Program-made: the position numbers and the translations under genes
Notes under the pieces: model-generated
Seen by the model: the letters and a program-made list of their open reading frames with translations, nothing else
Told to the model about the DNA's origin: nothing
Database searches by the model: none
Origin: Bifidobacterium breve
Lineage (GTDB): Bacteria; Actinomycetota; Acidimicrobiia; Acidimicrobiales; Acidimicrobilacustridaceae
Assembly (NCBI GenBank): GCA_945860545.1
Contig: CAMAQM010000004.1
Location: 55,057-119,056, forward strand
DNA length: 64,000 bases
Direction of reading: 5' to 3'
Shown here: positions 8,083 to 16,532 of the stretch, piece by piece
Layout of the letters: each line of letters opens with the position of its first letter
Position numbering within the stretch: position 1 is the first letter of the stretch

Positions 8083-8583
8083 ATGCGGGAAATGTCCCCG
8101 CACCGACTCTCCACGCTTACCCGCCCAGACCCTCCGACCGACGGTGGTTCGGCACACGCCTCGCCGGGTGGGTACGTGGACCGTCCGGGGTGTCTCGACT
8201 TGCTCCGGTCGGTGTCGCTGGGGCGCATCGGCTTGTCGGTCGACGCGCTTCCGGTCATCGTTCCCGTCGGGTTCAGTGTGCTCGACGACCGGATCGTGTT
8301 CGGGATCCGTCCGCAGGCCCGGTTCGCCACTGCGCTGCACGGCATGGTGATCGCCCTGGAGGCCGACCAGTGGGACCCCGAACGGCGAACGGGTTGGACC
8401 GTGCTGGTGCAAGGCCCGGCCCGGGTCCTCACCGAAGCCGGTGACCTTGAGCGGATCGCTGCGCTCGAGGCCTCCCGCTGGTGGTTTGCCGAGTCCACTC
8501 GGGTGGTCGAACTCGCCACCGACGTCGTGTCCGGTCGGTGGTTGGGTCAGGTGGGCGAGCGATCGGGGCGCACGCGATCCTGA
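8083..8583 (+). CDS. Pyridoxamine 5'-phosphate oxidase-like flavin/F420-binding protein
   Basis: 166 residues. The split beta-barrel PNPOx-like fold is recognisable from 'LLRSVSLGRIGLSVDALPVIVPVGFSVLDDRIVFG' (residues ~40-75), followed by 'GWTVLVQGPARVLTEAGDLERI', a typical strand-loop of the family. Members bind FMN, F420 or haem. Small PNPOx-like proteins are common members of DevR regulons in actinobacteria, and a candidate DevR box sits just upstream. Start: ATG 8083; ATG 8092 is an alternative. It runs convergently into devS. Confidence 0.75.
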   Translation: MREMSPHRLSTLTRPDPPTDGGSAHASPGGYVDRPGCLDLLRSVSLGRIGLSVDALPVIVPVGFSVLDDRIVFGIRPQARFATALHGMVIALEADQWDPERRTGWTVLVQGPARVLTEAGDLERIAALEASRWWFAESTRVVELATDVVSGRWLGQVGERSGRTRS

Positions 8584-8618
8584 GCCGAGAGACGCCCGTG
8601 TCGAGTGCGTGCGGGTGG

Positions 8619-9788
8619 TCAGCGTGCGAGCGGGACGCGCCAGTGCACCACACACCCGGTGCCCGGCCCGCCTTCCACGTTGCACTCGCCCCCCATCTCG
8701 GCGGCCCGGCTCGCCATGTTGTCCAGACCGTTCCCCTGATGACCACCGACGGGTCCCGCCCCGTCGTCGCGCACGCTCAGCCTCACCCAGTCCGCACCAG
8801 CCTCCACCTCGAGAGACACCTTTGACGCGCCGCTGTGACGCACCACGTTGCTGAGCGCCTCACGGGTCACTGCCACGAGATGGTCGGCGGTGGCGTCGTC
8901 CAGGTTGGTGTCGATGGGGCCGCTGAAACGGGTGGCGACGGCGAACCCCAGACTCCGACCGGTCTCCGCAGCGAGGTCGAGCAACTCGCGCCGCACTGAG
9001 CGCATCGCGCTGTGGGGTCGCTGCAACTCGAAGATGGTGGTGCGGATGTGGCGGACCGTGTCGTCGAGGTCGTCGACCGCTTCACCGAGGCGAGTGGCCA
9101 ACTCGGGGTCGTCGATGCGCGCCGCGATGCCCGCCAGGGTCAGACCGGTGGCGAACAGTCGCTGGATGACGGTGTCGTGGAGGTCCCGGGCGATGCGTTC
9201 ACGGTCCTCGACCACCAACAGGTCGGCGAGACGTCCCTGCAGTCGGGTCGTCTCAATGGTTGCCGCCGCCGCAGCGGCGAGCGCCACGGCGAGTTCTTCG
9301 TCAGCGTCGGTGAATTCGGCCCCGTCGATCTTGTCGGTGAGGTACAGGTTCCCAAAGATGGCCCCACCGATACGGATCGGCACCCCCAAAAACGACGTCA
9401 TCGGCGGGTGCCCGGGCGGGAACCCGTAACTGTCGGGGTGGCGGCTGAGGTTGGGGAGTCGCAGCGGTTTGGGTTCGACGATGAGCAGACCCAGGATGCC
9501 GTGGCCCTCGGGCGGGTCACCAATGGTCGCTGAGGTGTTGTCGTCGAGTCCCACGGCGATGAACTCCGCCAGGGTGGCGCGATCCTCGTCGAGGACCCCG
9601 AGGGCGCCGTATCGGGCCCCCACGAGCGACGTGGCCGCCTCGGTGATGCGTCGCAGCACGACCGGGAGGCTGAGTTCGGACCCCACGGCGATGATGGCGT
9701 CGAGGAGGCGCTGCAGCTCCGACGACGAGGCCGCAGCTGCATGTTCGAACGCTGACACCCCGTCATCGGGTCGGTCCCGCGGATCCAC
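8619..9788 (-). CDS. devS: DevS/DosT-like GAF-domain sensor histidine kinase
   Basis: 389 residues: one GAF domain (residues ~45-180), a HisKA_3 dimerisation helix with the phospho-acceptor His204 in 'ERIARDLHDTVIQRLFATGL', and a HATPase domain with an N-box ('EALSNVVRHSGA') and G-boxes ('DDGAGP', 'GNGLDNMASRA'). The GAF domain resembles mycobacterial DevS GAF-A ('GHGILGLLIVEPKPLRL', 'FPPGHPPMTSFLGVPIRI', 'FGNLYLTDK'). A His in the GHPPM segment is in the area where DevS has its haem-ligand His, so a haem gas/redox sensor is plausible. DevS proteins usually have two GAF domains; this one has a single one. It is divergent from devR. Leaderless GTG start 6 bases after TAGGAT. Confidence 0.88.
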   Translation of the reverse strand: MDPRDRPDDGVSAFEHAAAASSSELQRLLDAIIAVGSELSLPVVLRRITEAATSLVGARYGALGVLDEDRATLAEFIAVGLDDNTSATIGDPPEGHGILGLLIVEPKPLRLPNLSRHPDSYGFPPGHPPMTSFLGVPIRIGGAIFGNLYLTDKIDGAEFTDADEELAVALAAAAAATIETTRLQGRLADLLVVEDRERIARDLHDTVIQRLFATGLTLAGIAARIDDPELATRLGEAVDDLDDTVRHIRTTIFELQRPHSAMRSVRRELLDLAAETGRSLGFAVATRFSGPIDTNLDDATADHLVAVTREALSNVVRHSGASKVSLEVEAGADWVRLSVRDDGAGPVGGHQGNGLDNMASRAAEMGGECNVEGGPGTGCVVHWRVPLAR

Positions 9789-9794
9789 GAGTCA

Positions 9795-9800
9795 ATCCTA
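9795..9800 (-). promoter_or_regulatory. -10 box TAGGAT of devS
   Basis: TAGGAT on the minus strand ends 6 bases before the GTG start at 9788. Confidence 0.6.
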
Positions 9801-9856
9801 CGGGTGTCGGTGGGCACACCCCACCTGTGCCGGGCGACCCCGGCGGGGCGTCACGG

Positions 9857-9862
9857 TAGGCT
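9857..9862 (+). promoter_or_regulatory. -10 box TAGGCT of devR
   Basis: TAGGCT ends 6 bases before the GTG at 9869. The divergent devS/devR promoter region is only 80 bases and also contains the hairpin GGTGGG-N5-CCCACC. Confidence 0.6.
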
Positions 9863-9868
9863 CGAAGT

Positions 9869-10516
9869 GTGCCAATCCGGGTGTTCCTCCTCGACGACCA
9901 TGAGATCGTGCGGCGGGGTCTTCGGGATCTGCTCGAGGCCGAAGGGTTGTCCGTGGTGGGGGAGGCGGGCACCGTCGAGGAGGCGTTGAGGAGGGTGCCG
10001 GCCACCGCACCCGATGTTGCCGTGCTCGACGTCAGGCTCCCCGACGGTGACGGAGTGGAGGTGTGCCGGGAGTTGCGCAGCCGCGACCCCGAACTGCCGT
10101 GTCTGATGCTCACCTCGTTCTCCGATGACGAGGCGCTCTTTGACGCCATCATGGCGGGGGCGTCGGGCTACGTGCTCAAACAGATTCGTGGGGACGACCT
10201 CGTTGACGCCATCAAGCGGGTGGCCGCCGGGGAGTCGCTCCTTGATCCGACGGCGACGACGCGACTGTTGGAACGGTTGCGGCGGGGCGGACCCGAGGAC
10301 GAGAAGATCGCCCAGCTGACCGACCAGGAGCGCCGCATCCTCGAACTCCTCGCTGAGGGTCTCACCAACCGTCAGATCGCCGACCAGATGTTCCTCGCCG
10401 AAAAGACGGTGAAGAACTACGTGTCGAACCTGCTGACCAAGATGGGCATGAGTCGCCGCACCGAGGCAGCCGTGTACGCCGCCCGACTTTCCGAACGGCA
10501 TCGCCGCCGATCCTGA
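9869..10516 (+). CDS. devR: DevR/DosR-like NarL-family response regulator
   Basis: 215 residues. The receiver domain has the acidic pair DD9-10, phospho-acceptor Asp54 in '[12 protein letters not shown]', Thr/Ser in '[11 protein letters not shown]', and Lys near 104 ('GYVLKQI'). The C-terminal LuxR-type HTH is '[45 protein letters not shown]'. From memory of Mycobacterium tuberculosis DevR, the HTH segment '[27 protein letters not shown]' is nearly identical, including the recognition helix, so it should bind GGGAC-type palindromes. Three such sequences are found at 8041, 14982 and 19248. It is convergent with the amidase gene. Confidence 0.92.
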   Translation: MPIRVFLLDDHEIVRRGLRDLLEAEGLSVVGEAGTVEEALRRVPATAPDVAVLDVRLPDGDGVEVCRELRSRDPELPCLMLTSFSDDEALFDAIMAGASGYVLKQIRGDDLVDAIKRVAAGESLLDPTATTRLLERLRRGGPEDEKIAQLTDQERRILELLAEGLTNRQIADQMFLAEKTVKNYVSNLLTKMGMSRRTEAAVYAARLSERHRRRS

Positions 10517-10545
10517 ACGACCGGCGGCGGCACCTCGTCGTCAGG
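10512..10545. terminator. Hairpin containing both stop codons of convergent devR and amidase genes
   Basis: CCTG-A-ACGAC (10512-10521) pairs with GTCGTCAGG (10537-10545) with one bulged A. The devR TGA and the amidase stop (TCA on the plus strand) are both inside the stem, so one structure may end both transcripts. Confidence 0.45.
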
Positions 10546-11968
10546 CCAGGATTTCCTCAAGTGCGGCCATCACGGCCAGCACCGTGACGTCGTCGTGGTG
10601 GCGGCCGACCACCTGCAGTCCCACCGGCATCCCGTCGGGGTCCACGCCGGCGCGCACGCTGCCCGCCGGGTGCCGGGTCAGGTTGAACGGGTAGGTGAAC
10701 CGCACCCACACGATGCTTTCCTCACCGTTGATGGTGCCCGGCCGGCCCCCGAGGGGAACCCGGCCGGCAACGGTGGGGAGCACCAGCACGTCGGCGTCAC
10801 CGAGGGCGGCGGTGACGTCGTTGTTGGCCCGCCACGCACCATCGATGGCGTCGGTGGTGTCCGCCCCGCTGACGCGGTCCGCCCCCCAGGTGGTGAGTTC
10901 GCGGACCTCTGGCCACAACAGGTCCCATTCGTCGGTGTCTCGCCGGTGGGCGTGTCGCGCCGCCATCGACGCCGTCCACAGCGTGAACCAAGAGCCGACG
11001 GGGTCCACGGCGAACAGTTCCCGCCGCTCGTGCACTTCGGCGCCTGCGGCCTCAAGGGCGCCAACGGCCGCCGCGGTCACGTCGGCGACCGCTGTGTCGA
11101 TGCCGGGCAGGTCGCCGCGAGCGCCCACCCCTCCGTCGGGCACCCACGCCACTCGCAGCGCCCGGCCGCGGCCGCCGAGGTTGCCCACGTCGGCCGCCGC
11201 CAGCCGGGCCAGCGCCTCGGGGTTCAGCGTCGGTGCACCAAAGGGGTCGATGGCGGGGTTCCCGTTGGCCGACACCGACAGCGCCAGCGCGGCGTCGGTG
11301 GCCCGGCGTGTCATGGGCCCGCGGGTGCTGAGCAGGTTCGACCCTGGTGGCTGGGGTCCTGTTGGCACGGTGCCCTGCGTGGGTTTGAACCCGCTGAGGC
11401 CGCACAGTGATGCGGGGATCCGGATCGACCCACCGCCGTCGCTGCCAGTGGCGAGCGGGACCATGCCCGCAGCGATCGCCGCAGCGGAACCACCTGAGGA
11501 CCCGCCTGGGGATCGCTGGGGGTCGAGCGGGTTGGCGGTGCGGCCCGACACGGCGTTGTTGGTTTCAGAGGTGTGGCCGTCCTCAGGGGTGTTGGTCTTG
11601 CCCACCACGATGGCGCCGGCATCACGCAGGGCGGCCACCAGTGGGCTGTCGGTCTCGGCGGCGGGGTCGTTGGCGTGGATCGCCGAGCCGCGGGTGGTGC
11701 GCAAGCCCTTTGCGTCCTCGAGGTCCTTGACCCCAAGTGGGATGCCGGCGAGCGGCAGCGACGCCACGTCGGCCCCGTTGGCCAGCCGTTCGTCGAGTGC
11801 GCCTGCGGCGGCGAGCGCACCGTCGGGGTCGATGCTCACGAAGGCGTTGATGGCTCCGTCACGCTCCTCGATCGTGGTCAGGGCGTGGGTCACGAGTTCG
11901 CGTGCGGAGATTTCGCGGCGCTGCACGGCTGCAGCGAGATCGGTGAGGCGGTCGTTGGCGAAGTCCAT
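10541..11968 (-). CDS. Amidase-signature family amidase
   Basis: 475 residues. Ser-cisSer-Lys amidase: the catalytic Lys is in 'LPLAGIPLGVKDLEDAKG' near residue 80, the Gly/Ser-rich signature with cis-Ser and nucleophile Ser is in 'RSPGGSSGGSAAAIAAGMVPLATGSDGGGSIRIPAS' (residues ~155-190). The C-terminal part has 'LVLPTVAGRVP'. The family includes GatA, fatty-acid amide and indole-acetamide hydrolases; GatA is unlikely because gatB/gatC are absent. The ATG at 11968 has AGAGGAA upstream. It starts 7 bases after the P-type ATPase stop, so the two form one operon reading away from the stress-protein gene. Confidence 0.88.
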   Translation of the reverse strand: MDFANDRLTDLAAAVQRREISARELVTHALTTIEERDGAINAFVSIDPDGALAAAGALDERLANGADVASLPLAGIPLGVKDLEDAKGLRTTRGSAIHANDPAAETDSPLVAALRDAGAIVVGKTNTPEDGHTSETNNAVSGRTANPLDPQRSPGGSSGGSAAAIAAGMVPLATGSDGGGSIRIPASLCGLSGFKPTQGTVPTGPQPPGSNLLSTRGPMTRRATDAALALSVSANGNPAIDPFGAPTLNPEALARLAAADVGNLGGRGRALRVAWVPDGGVGARGDLPGIDTAVADVTAAAVGALEAAGAEVHERRELFAVDPVGSWFTLWTASMAARHAHRRDTDEWDLLWPEVRELTTWGADRVSGADTTDAIDGAWRANNDVTAALGDADVLVLPTVAGRVPLGGRPGTINGEESIVWVRFTYPFNLTRHPAGSVRAGVDPDGMPVGLQVVGRHHDDVTVLAVMAALEEILA

Positions 11969-11975
11969 GGTTCCT

Positions 11976-14483
11976 CTACGGCTCGTCGGTGTGTGCGTGT
12001 TCGGCGCTGGTGGACAGCTGGCGTCGCCGGAGTCCGAAGGCATCTCCCCCCACACCGTCAAAGGTGGTGGGCATCCGCCAGTGCGCCAGTCTGAGACCGC
12101 CTTCGAGCATGGCACAGGCCACGCCGGCCACGATGAGCGACTCCACGAGGATGTCGGGATCGGGCAGCGTGAGGTCGAAGAAGTCCCGGGCCATCGGGAG
12201 TGCGAGCGCCCCCACGAAGAGGACGCCCATGCCGATGACGAGGAGGGTCCGCCAGCCGTTGTAGGGGCGGGCCAGCATGCCGAGAACCCAAAAGGCGATG
12301 ATGAACAGGACGATGACCGCTGTGGTTCGGGCGACGGCGAGATCGTTGGTCTGCGCCGACGCAAGTAGGTAGCCGGCGAATGTTCCGGCGGCGGCGATGG
12401 CCCCGGCGGGAATGGCGAACCGCAGCACCCGGGGGAGGAACCCTGATCGTGCACGGGTCTCATTTGGTGCCAACGCCAAAAAGAACCCGGGGATCCCGAT
12501 GGTCAACGACGAGATGAGGGTGAGGTGACGGGGTACGAACGGGTAGGTCACTGCCGCAACCCCGGTGGTGATGGCGAGGATCAGGGCGTAGAAGGTCTTG
12601 GTGAGGAACAGGTTGGCAACCCGTTCCACGTTGGCGATGACCCGCCGGCCTTCGGCGACCACAGCGGGGAACGTGGCGAAGTCGTTGGCCAACAGCACGA
12701 AGCGGGCCACCGCCCGCGCAGCGGGGGAACCGGACCCCATGGCCACCCCGATGTCGGCGTCCTTGAGCGCCAGGGTGTCGTTCACCCCGTCACCGGTCAT
12801 GGCCACCTCATGGCCCCGCGACTGCAGGGCGTGCACCATGGCGCGCTTTTGGTGTGGGGTGACGCGGCCGAACACGCTGTGGTCCTCCATGATCTGAGCG
12901 AGTTCGCCGAGGTCCTCGGGCAGTTGTCGGGCGTCGACGGGTGCGTCGGCACCGGGGACGCCCACCCGGCGGGCCACGGCCGCCACCGTCACGGGACTGT
13001 CACCGGAGATGACCTTGACGGCGACGCCCTGACGTCCGAACCAGGCAATGGTGTCGGGCGCCTCGGGCCGAATCGTTTCGTCGAGCACACACAGCGCGCC
13101 CGGCACGAGTCCGGCCGGCCGCTGGTCACCGTCGAGTCCATGGGGGGCGCGCGCCACGAGCAGGACACGACACCCCTCGGCGGACAGGCGTCCCACCTCG
13201 GCGAGGGCGGTTGCGGCGCCGGGATCCCCGGCATCGGCAAGCAGGATGTCGGGGGCTCCAAGAACCCAGCAACCGTGGTCACCAAGGTCGGCGGCACTCC
13301 ACTTGCGGGCCGAGGAGAACGCAACGGTGGTCACGGCCGGCCACGCCTCGTGCCCCGCCGTGCCTTCGGCGATGGCGGCCAGACTGGGGTTGGGGTTCGG
13401 GTCCGCAGCAGCCAGCGACGCCAACACCTCGGTCGCCGCGGTGCCGACCGGCCAGTCGGCGAGTTCGTCGACACTGGCGAGGGTGAGTCTGCCCTCGGTG
13501 AGCGTGCCCGTCTTGTCGATGCACAGCACGTCCACCCGGGCGAGTCCCTCAATGGCGGCGAGTTCCTGGGTGAGGACCTTGCGGCGGCCGAGTCGGACCA
13601 CCCCGAGGGCGAGTGCGGTGCTGGTCAGCAGCACCAGACCTTCAGGGACCATGCCAACGAGGCCGGCCACCGAGCCCTGCACGACCCCGACGAGGTCGTC
13701 ACCGGCACGGATCTGGCTGAAGACCAACAACACTGCGGTCGGGATCATGAGCCACTGCACGATGCGCACCAGCGAGTTGATGCCGTCACGAAGCTCGGAC
13801 CGCACCAGGGTGAAGCGACGGGCATCCTCGCCGAGCCGCTGGGCGTAGGAGTCGGCACCGACGGCGGTGGCGATCGCCGTGCCCGACCCCGCCGCCACAA
13901 AACTGCCCGACATGACCTCGTCCCCGGGGGACTTGGCAACCGTGTCGGCCTCGCCGGTGAGCAACGACTCGTCCACCTCGAGCCCTTCGGCGCCAACCAC
14001 GGTCCCGTCAACGGTGATCTGATCCCCTGGCCGCAACACCACGAGCTCGTTCGCGACCACCTCGGCGTTGGGCACCTCCACGTCTGCGCCGTCACGTCGG
14101 ACGAGGACCCGGGGGGCGCTGAGAAGTGTCAACTTGTCGAGAGCCCGTTTCGAACGGCTCTCCTGGATGATGCCGATGAGGGCGTTGGCCACCAGCACGA
14201 TCCCAAACAGGGCGTCGCGATACTCGCCCACCGCCAGGATGGCAACCAGCAGGGTTCCCAACACCGCGTTGAACCGCGTGAACACGTTGGCCCGCAGGAT
14301 CTGTCGGTAGGTGCGGCTCGTGGGAGACGGCACCTCGTTGGTCCGCCCATCGGCGACGCGTTCGGCAACCTGGGCCGCGCTGAGACCTCGCACGGCGTCG
14401 GTGGTCGGTGCAGCGTCAGTGGTGAGGGGTGCGCTGTGGCCGTCGGTCACGGCGTCGGGGTCGGCACGATCATGACGGGGCAT
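11976..14483 (-). CDS. CtpE-like P-type cation-transporting ATPase
   Basis: 835 residues. Actuator motif 'DESLLTGEADTVAK' (TGEA instead of TGES), membrane motif 'GMVPEGLVLLTS' (PEGL), phosphorylation motif 'DKTGTLTEG', hinge 'TGDGVNDTLALKDADIGVAMGSG', and about eight membrane segments, the last six after the hinge. There is no N-terminal heavy-metal domain. The PEGL motif and overall sequence are like mycobacterial CtpE, reported to be a calcium-uptake ATPase; some DevR regulons contain the related CtpF. Its start lies inside the stress-protein gene (37-base overlap), so the two are translationally coupled and probably share its promoter. Confidence 0.88.
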   Translation of the reverse strand: MPRHDRADPDAVTDGHSAPLTTDAAPTTDAVRGLSAAQVAERVADGRTNEVPSPTSRTYRQILRANVFTRFNAVLGTLLVAILAVGEYRDALFGIVLVANALIGIIQESRSKRALDKLTLLSAPRVLVRRDGADVEVPNAEVVANELVVLRPGDQITVDGTVVGAEGLEVDESLLTGEADTVAKSPGDEVMSGSFVAAGSGTAIATAVGADSYAQRLGEDARRFTLVRSELRDGINSLVRIVQWLMIPTAVLLVFSQIRAGDDLVGVVQGSVAGLVGMVPEGLVLLTSTALALGVVRLGRRKVLTQELAAIEGLARVDVLCIDKTGTLTEGRLTLASVDELADWPVGTAATEVLASLAAADPNPNPSLAAIAEGTAGHEAWPAVTTVAFSSARKWSAADLGDHGCWVLGAPDILLADAGDPGAATALAEVGRLSAEGCRVLLVARAPHGLDGDQRPAGLVPGALCVLDETIRPEAPDTIAWFGRQGVAVKVISGDSPVTVAAVARRVGVPGADAPVDARQLPEDLGELAQIMEDHSVFGRVTPHQKRAMVHALQSRGHEVAMTGDGVNDTLALKDADIGVAMGSGSPAARAVARFVLLANDFATFPAVVAEGRRVIANVERVANLFLTKTFYALILAITTGVAAVTYPFVPRHLTLISSLTIGIPGFFLALAPNETRARSGFLPRVLRFAIPAGAIAAAGTFAGYLLASAQTNDLAVARTTAVIVLFIIAFWVLGMLARPYNGWRTLLVIGMGVLFVGALALPMARDFFDLTLPDPDILVESLIVAGVACAMLEGGLRLAHWRMPTTFDGVGGDAFGLRRRQLSTSAEHAHTDEP

Positions 14484-14896
14484 CGGGCATGCGTGCTGAC
14501 GTGTTGGGAGACCGAGCCGAGGATCATGCCGGCGAATCCACCGTGACCGCGGCTTCCCACCACCACCAGCGCGGCGTCGTCTGAGGCGTCGATCAGCGTT
14601 TCGGCGGCGTGGCCTGTGACCACCGTGGCGGTCACCGCGAGGTCGCCATCGGCGCCGAGTCCCTCGGCTTCAAGGGTGGCGGTGAGCGCGGTGCCGAGTT
14701 CGTCGAGGACCTCGGGCACCGGGGTGCCCACCCCGAACCCCGGCAGCGAACCGGTCACCCCGGGGTGCCACGCACACACCACCTCAAGTGGCACGCCCCG
14801 CAGACGGGCCTCGTCGGCGGCGGCTCGCAGCGCCACCAGAGATCCCTCCGAACCGTCGATGCCCACGACGATGCGCTGCTTGTCTCGGTCCTGCAT
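14447..14896 (-). CDS. Universal stress protein (UspA family)
   Basis: 149 residues. The UspA fold with the ATP-binding signature: 'RIVVGIDGSEGSLVALRAA' at the N terminus and 'VVVGSRGHGGFAGMILGSVSQHVSTHARCPVMIV' at the C terminus, i.e. G-x2-G-x9-G(S/T). ATP-binding Usp proteins are the most abundant class in DevR dormancy regulons (for example Rv2623). A near-perfect DevR box at 14982-14995 lies about 45 bases upstream of the likely transcription start (minus-strand TAGAGT at 14948-14953). ATG 14896 is preceded by AGGGAG. It heads the Usp - P-ATPase - amidase operon. Confidence 0.92.
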   Translation of the reverse strand: MQDRDKQRIVVGIDGSEGSLVALRAAADEARLRGVPLEVVCAWHPGVTGSLPGFGVGTPVPEVLDELGTALTATLEAEGLGADGDLAVTATVVTGHAAETLIDASDDAALVVVGSRGHGGFAGMILGSVSQHVSTHARCPVMIVPTPTP

Positions 14897-14947
14897 GGGT
14901 ACTCCCTGGGGTCTGGTGCACTGGGCCATCTGAGCGGCGAAACGCAC

Positions 14948-14953
14948 ACTCTA
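14948..14953 (-). promoter_or_regulatory. Probable -10 box TAGAGT of the Usp operon
   Basis: TAGAGT on the minus strand; the predicted start is near 14941, giving a ~45-base leader. The DevR box centre is then near -47, a usual activating position. Confidence 0.45.
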
Positions 14954-14981
14954 GGAGTCGTCGAAACCGCGTGTGTCCGGT

Positions 14982-14995
14982 GGGACTTAGGTCCC
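14982..14995. promoter_or_regulatory. Near-perfect DevR/DosR box between divergent Usp and Cys-rich protein genes
   Basis: GGGACTTAGGTCCC is a GGGAC-N4-GTCCC inverted repeat. It matches the core of the mycobacterial DosR consensus (GGGACTWWAGTCCC) except at one central base (G instead of A). It lies between the divergent stress-protein and Cys-rich genes and could serve both. Confidence 0.75.
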
Positions 14996-15094
14996 TCTGC
15001 GGGGCGACCACCTGCCCTGCCCCGTCGGTGAAACATGGCCGACCATGAGGTCTTGCATCGGCCTGCCGCGCGGTGGGGAGCACAGGAGCACAAC

Positions 15095-15706
15095 ATGCGG
15101 ATACTGGTGATGGACCCACACGTAGACGAGCAGCACACCGACGCGCTGTGTGAGGCTGGCCACGAGGTGGTGCGGTGCCACGAGGAGGGGGACACCCATC
15201 TCTGCAGCGGTATGCCCGGGGCGAAGGGGTGCCCGATCGACGACGGGGTTGACGTGGCCGTCACCCGACCGTCGCCCGACGCCGGAAACGCCAGCGACGG
15301 TGTTCGCTGTGCCGTTCGCCGGTTCATCCCACTTGTTGCTGTCGTCAACGATGGTGAGGACACGCTTGTCGACACCGTCGACGGGGCCGTCCCGGTGGTG
15401 TGCACCCGCCACGGCGACGACCTCGGCGACGCCGTCGCCACAGCGGTGGGCGCCCCGCTGGCCCGACATGGTGCGTTGGCCTCCGCCGAACTCACCGCAG
15501 TGCTGCGTCGACAGGGACTCGGTCATCGGGCAGCCGAGGTGATCGTTCGCCGGGAGGCGACCGGTCTGCGGGCTGAGATGCGACCCGGGGTGGATCTCAC
15601 CAACTCCCAGGCGCAGGGGGCCGCGGTGCGGGTCAACGCTGCGCTGAGGGCGTACGACGACGCGGCTCTCTCGGTGAGTGTGCTCCTCGTCACATCTCAG
15701 GGTTGA
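15095..15706 (+). CDS. Cys-rich protein of unknown function under a DevR box
   Basis: 203 residues; I do not recognise a family. The N-terminal ~60 residues start like a receiver or Rossmann strand ('MRILVMDPHVDEQHTDALCEAGHEVVRC') and hold five cysteines within about 75 residues (in DALCEAG, VVRCHE, HLCSG, KGCPI and GVRCAV). The middle has 'TVDGAVPVVCTRHGDDLGDAVATAV', and the C-terminal ~40 residues ('VRVNAALRAYDDAALSVSVLLVTSQ') look like a small alpha/beta unit. There is no membrane segment. ATG 15095 is preceded by AGGAG; the longer ORF start at 15035 lacks a ribosome site. The shared DevR box suggests hypoxia or NO induction. A redox or metal-binding role for the cysteines is only inference. 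Confidence 0.75.
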   Translation: MRILVMDPHVDEQHTDALCEAGHEVVRCHEEGDTHLCSGMPGAKGCPIDDGVDVAVTRPSPDAGNASDGVRCAVRRFIPLVAVVNDGEDTLVDTVDGAVPVVCTRHGDDLGDAVATAVGAPLARHGALASAELTAVLRRQGLGHRAAEVIVRREATGLRAEMRPGVDLTNSQAQGAAVRVNAALRAYDDAALSVSVLLVTSQG

Positions 15707-15809
15707 CCCATCCGCACCACCCGGACCGCCGACTGCTGACGGATGGGGGTCCGGTTCTACACTCCTGGTGACCACCCGACGGGATGTTCCCGAACGATGG
15801 CCTGAACCG

Positions 15810-16532
15810 ATGGCCGATCCCCCCGCTGCGCCCGAGAGTTCCGATGCGTCAGGTCCTGACGTTGCCGAGGGTGGCGCCACGCGTCCCGCCGGTCCGTCCG
15901 GGACCACCATCGTCGTCGGCCTCGTGGTCACGTTCGTCCTCGTGCTCGCCGGCGGCTTGTTGTTGCGGGCCAACGATGACGGCCGCACTTCCACCGCCGA
16001 GGACTTCAGCGGGAACCTGCTCCCCGAGCCGAGGCCCCGGCCCGAGTTCGAACTTGTGGACACGTCCGGTGCGCCGTTCAACTTCGCGGAGGAGACCGCT
16101 GGCGAGCTGACCATCCTGTTCTTCGGGTACGCCAACTGTCCCGACGTGTGTCCCATCACTCTGGCCACCCTCGATGAGGCGCTCGGACTGGTGCGAGGGG
16201 TGGACGCCAAGGTGGTCTTCGTCAGCGTCGACCCCGAGCGCGACACACCCGAGCAGATCCGCGCCTACCTCGATCGGTTCGACACCCGATTCATCGGTCT
16301 CACCGGCACCCCCGAACAACTCAAGGCGGCACAGGCCGCCGCCGGGGTGACCCCCGCCTACAACGACGGACCCAACGACCGTGGCGGTTACGACGTCGGT
16401 CACTCGTCGCAGGTGATCGTGTTCACCCCCGACAACCTCGGTCGTCTCGTCTACGGGTTTGGGGTGCGCCAGGACGAGTGGGCGGCCGATCTCGAGCGGG
16501 TCCGCGACAACCGCGACTGGTGGCGGCAGTGA
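15810..16532 (+). CDS. SCO1/SenC-family copper chaperone
   Basis: 240 residues: a cytoplasmic tail of ~25, one membrane anchor ('TTIVVGLVVTFVLVLAGGLLL'), then a thioredoxin-like domain. The copper-binding CxxxC is in 'GYANCPDVCPITLATLDEAL', and the distal His is in 'GYDVGHSSQVIVF', as in Sco proteins that insert Cu(A) into cytochrome c oxidase subunit II. First gene of a five-gene oxidase-assembly operon. Start: ATG 15810 is taken; GTG 15768, 4 bases after TACACT (15758-15763), would add 14 residues. Confidence 0.9.
   Translation: MADPPAAPESSDASGPDVAEGGATRPAGPSGTTIVVGLVVTFVLVLAGGLLLRANDDGRTSTAEDFSGNLLPEPRPRPEFELVDTSGAPFNFAEETAGELTILFFGYANCPDVCPITLATLDEALGLVRGVDAKVVFVSVDPERDTPEQIRAYLDRFDTRFIGLTGTPEQLKAAQAAAGVTPAYNDGPNDRGGYDVGHSSQVIVFTPDNLGRLVYGFGVRQDEWAADLERVRDNRDWWRQ

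Noticed and set aside
12525..14546. 673-codon open frame antisense to the P-type ATPase
   Set aside because: High-GC codon bias of the ATPase removes stops from the opposite strand; the frame is Gly/His/Arg-rich and has no motif, while the minus strand encodes a complete P-type ATPase.
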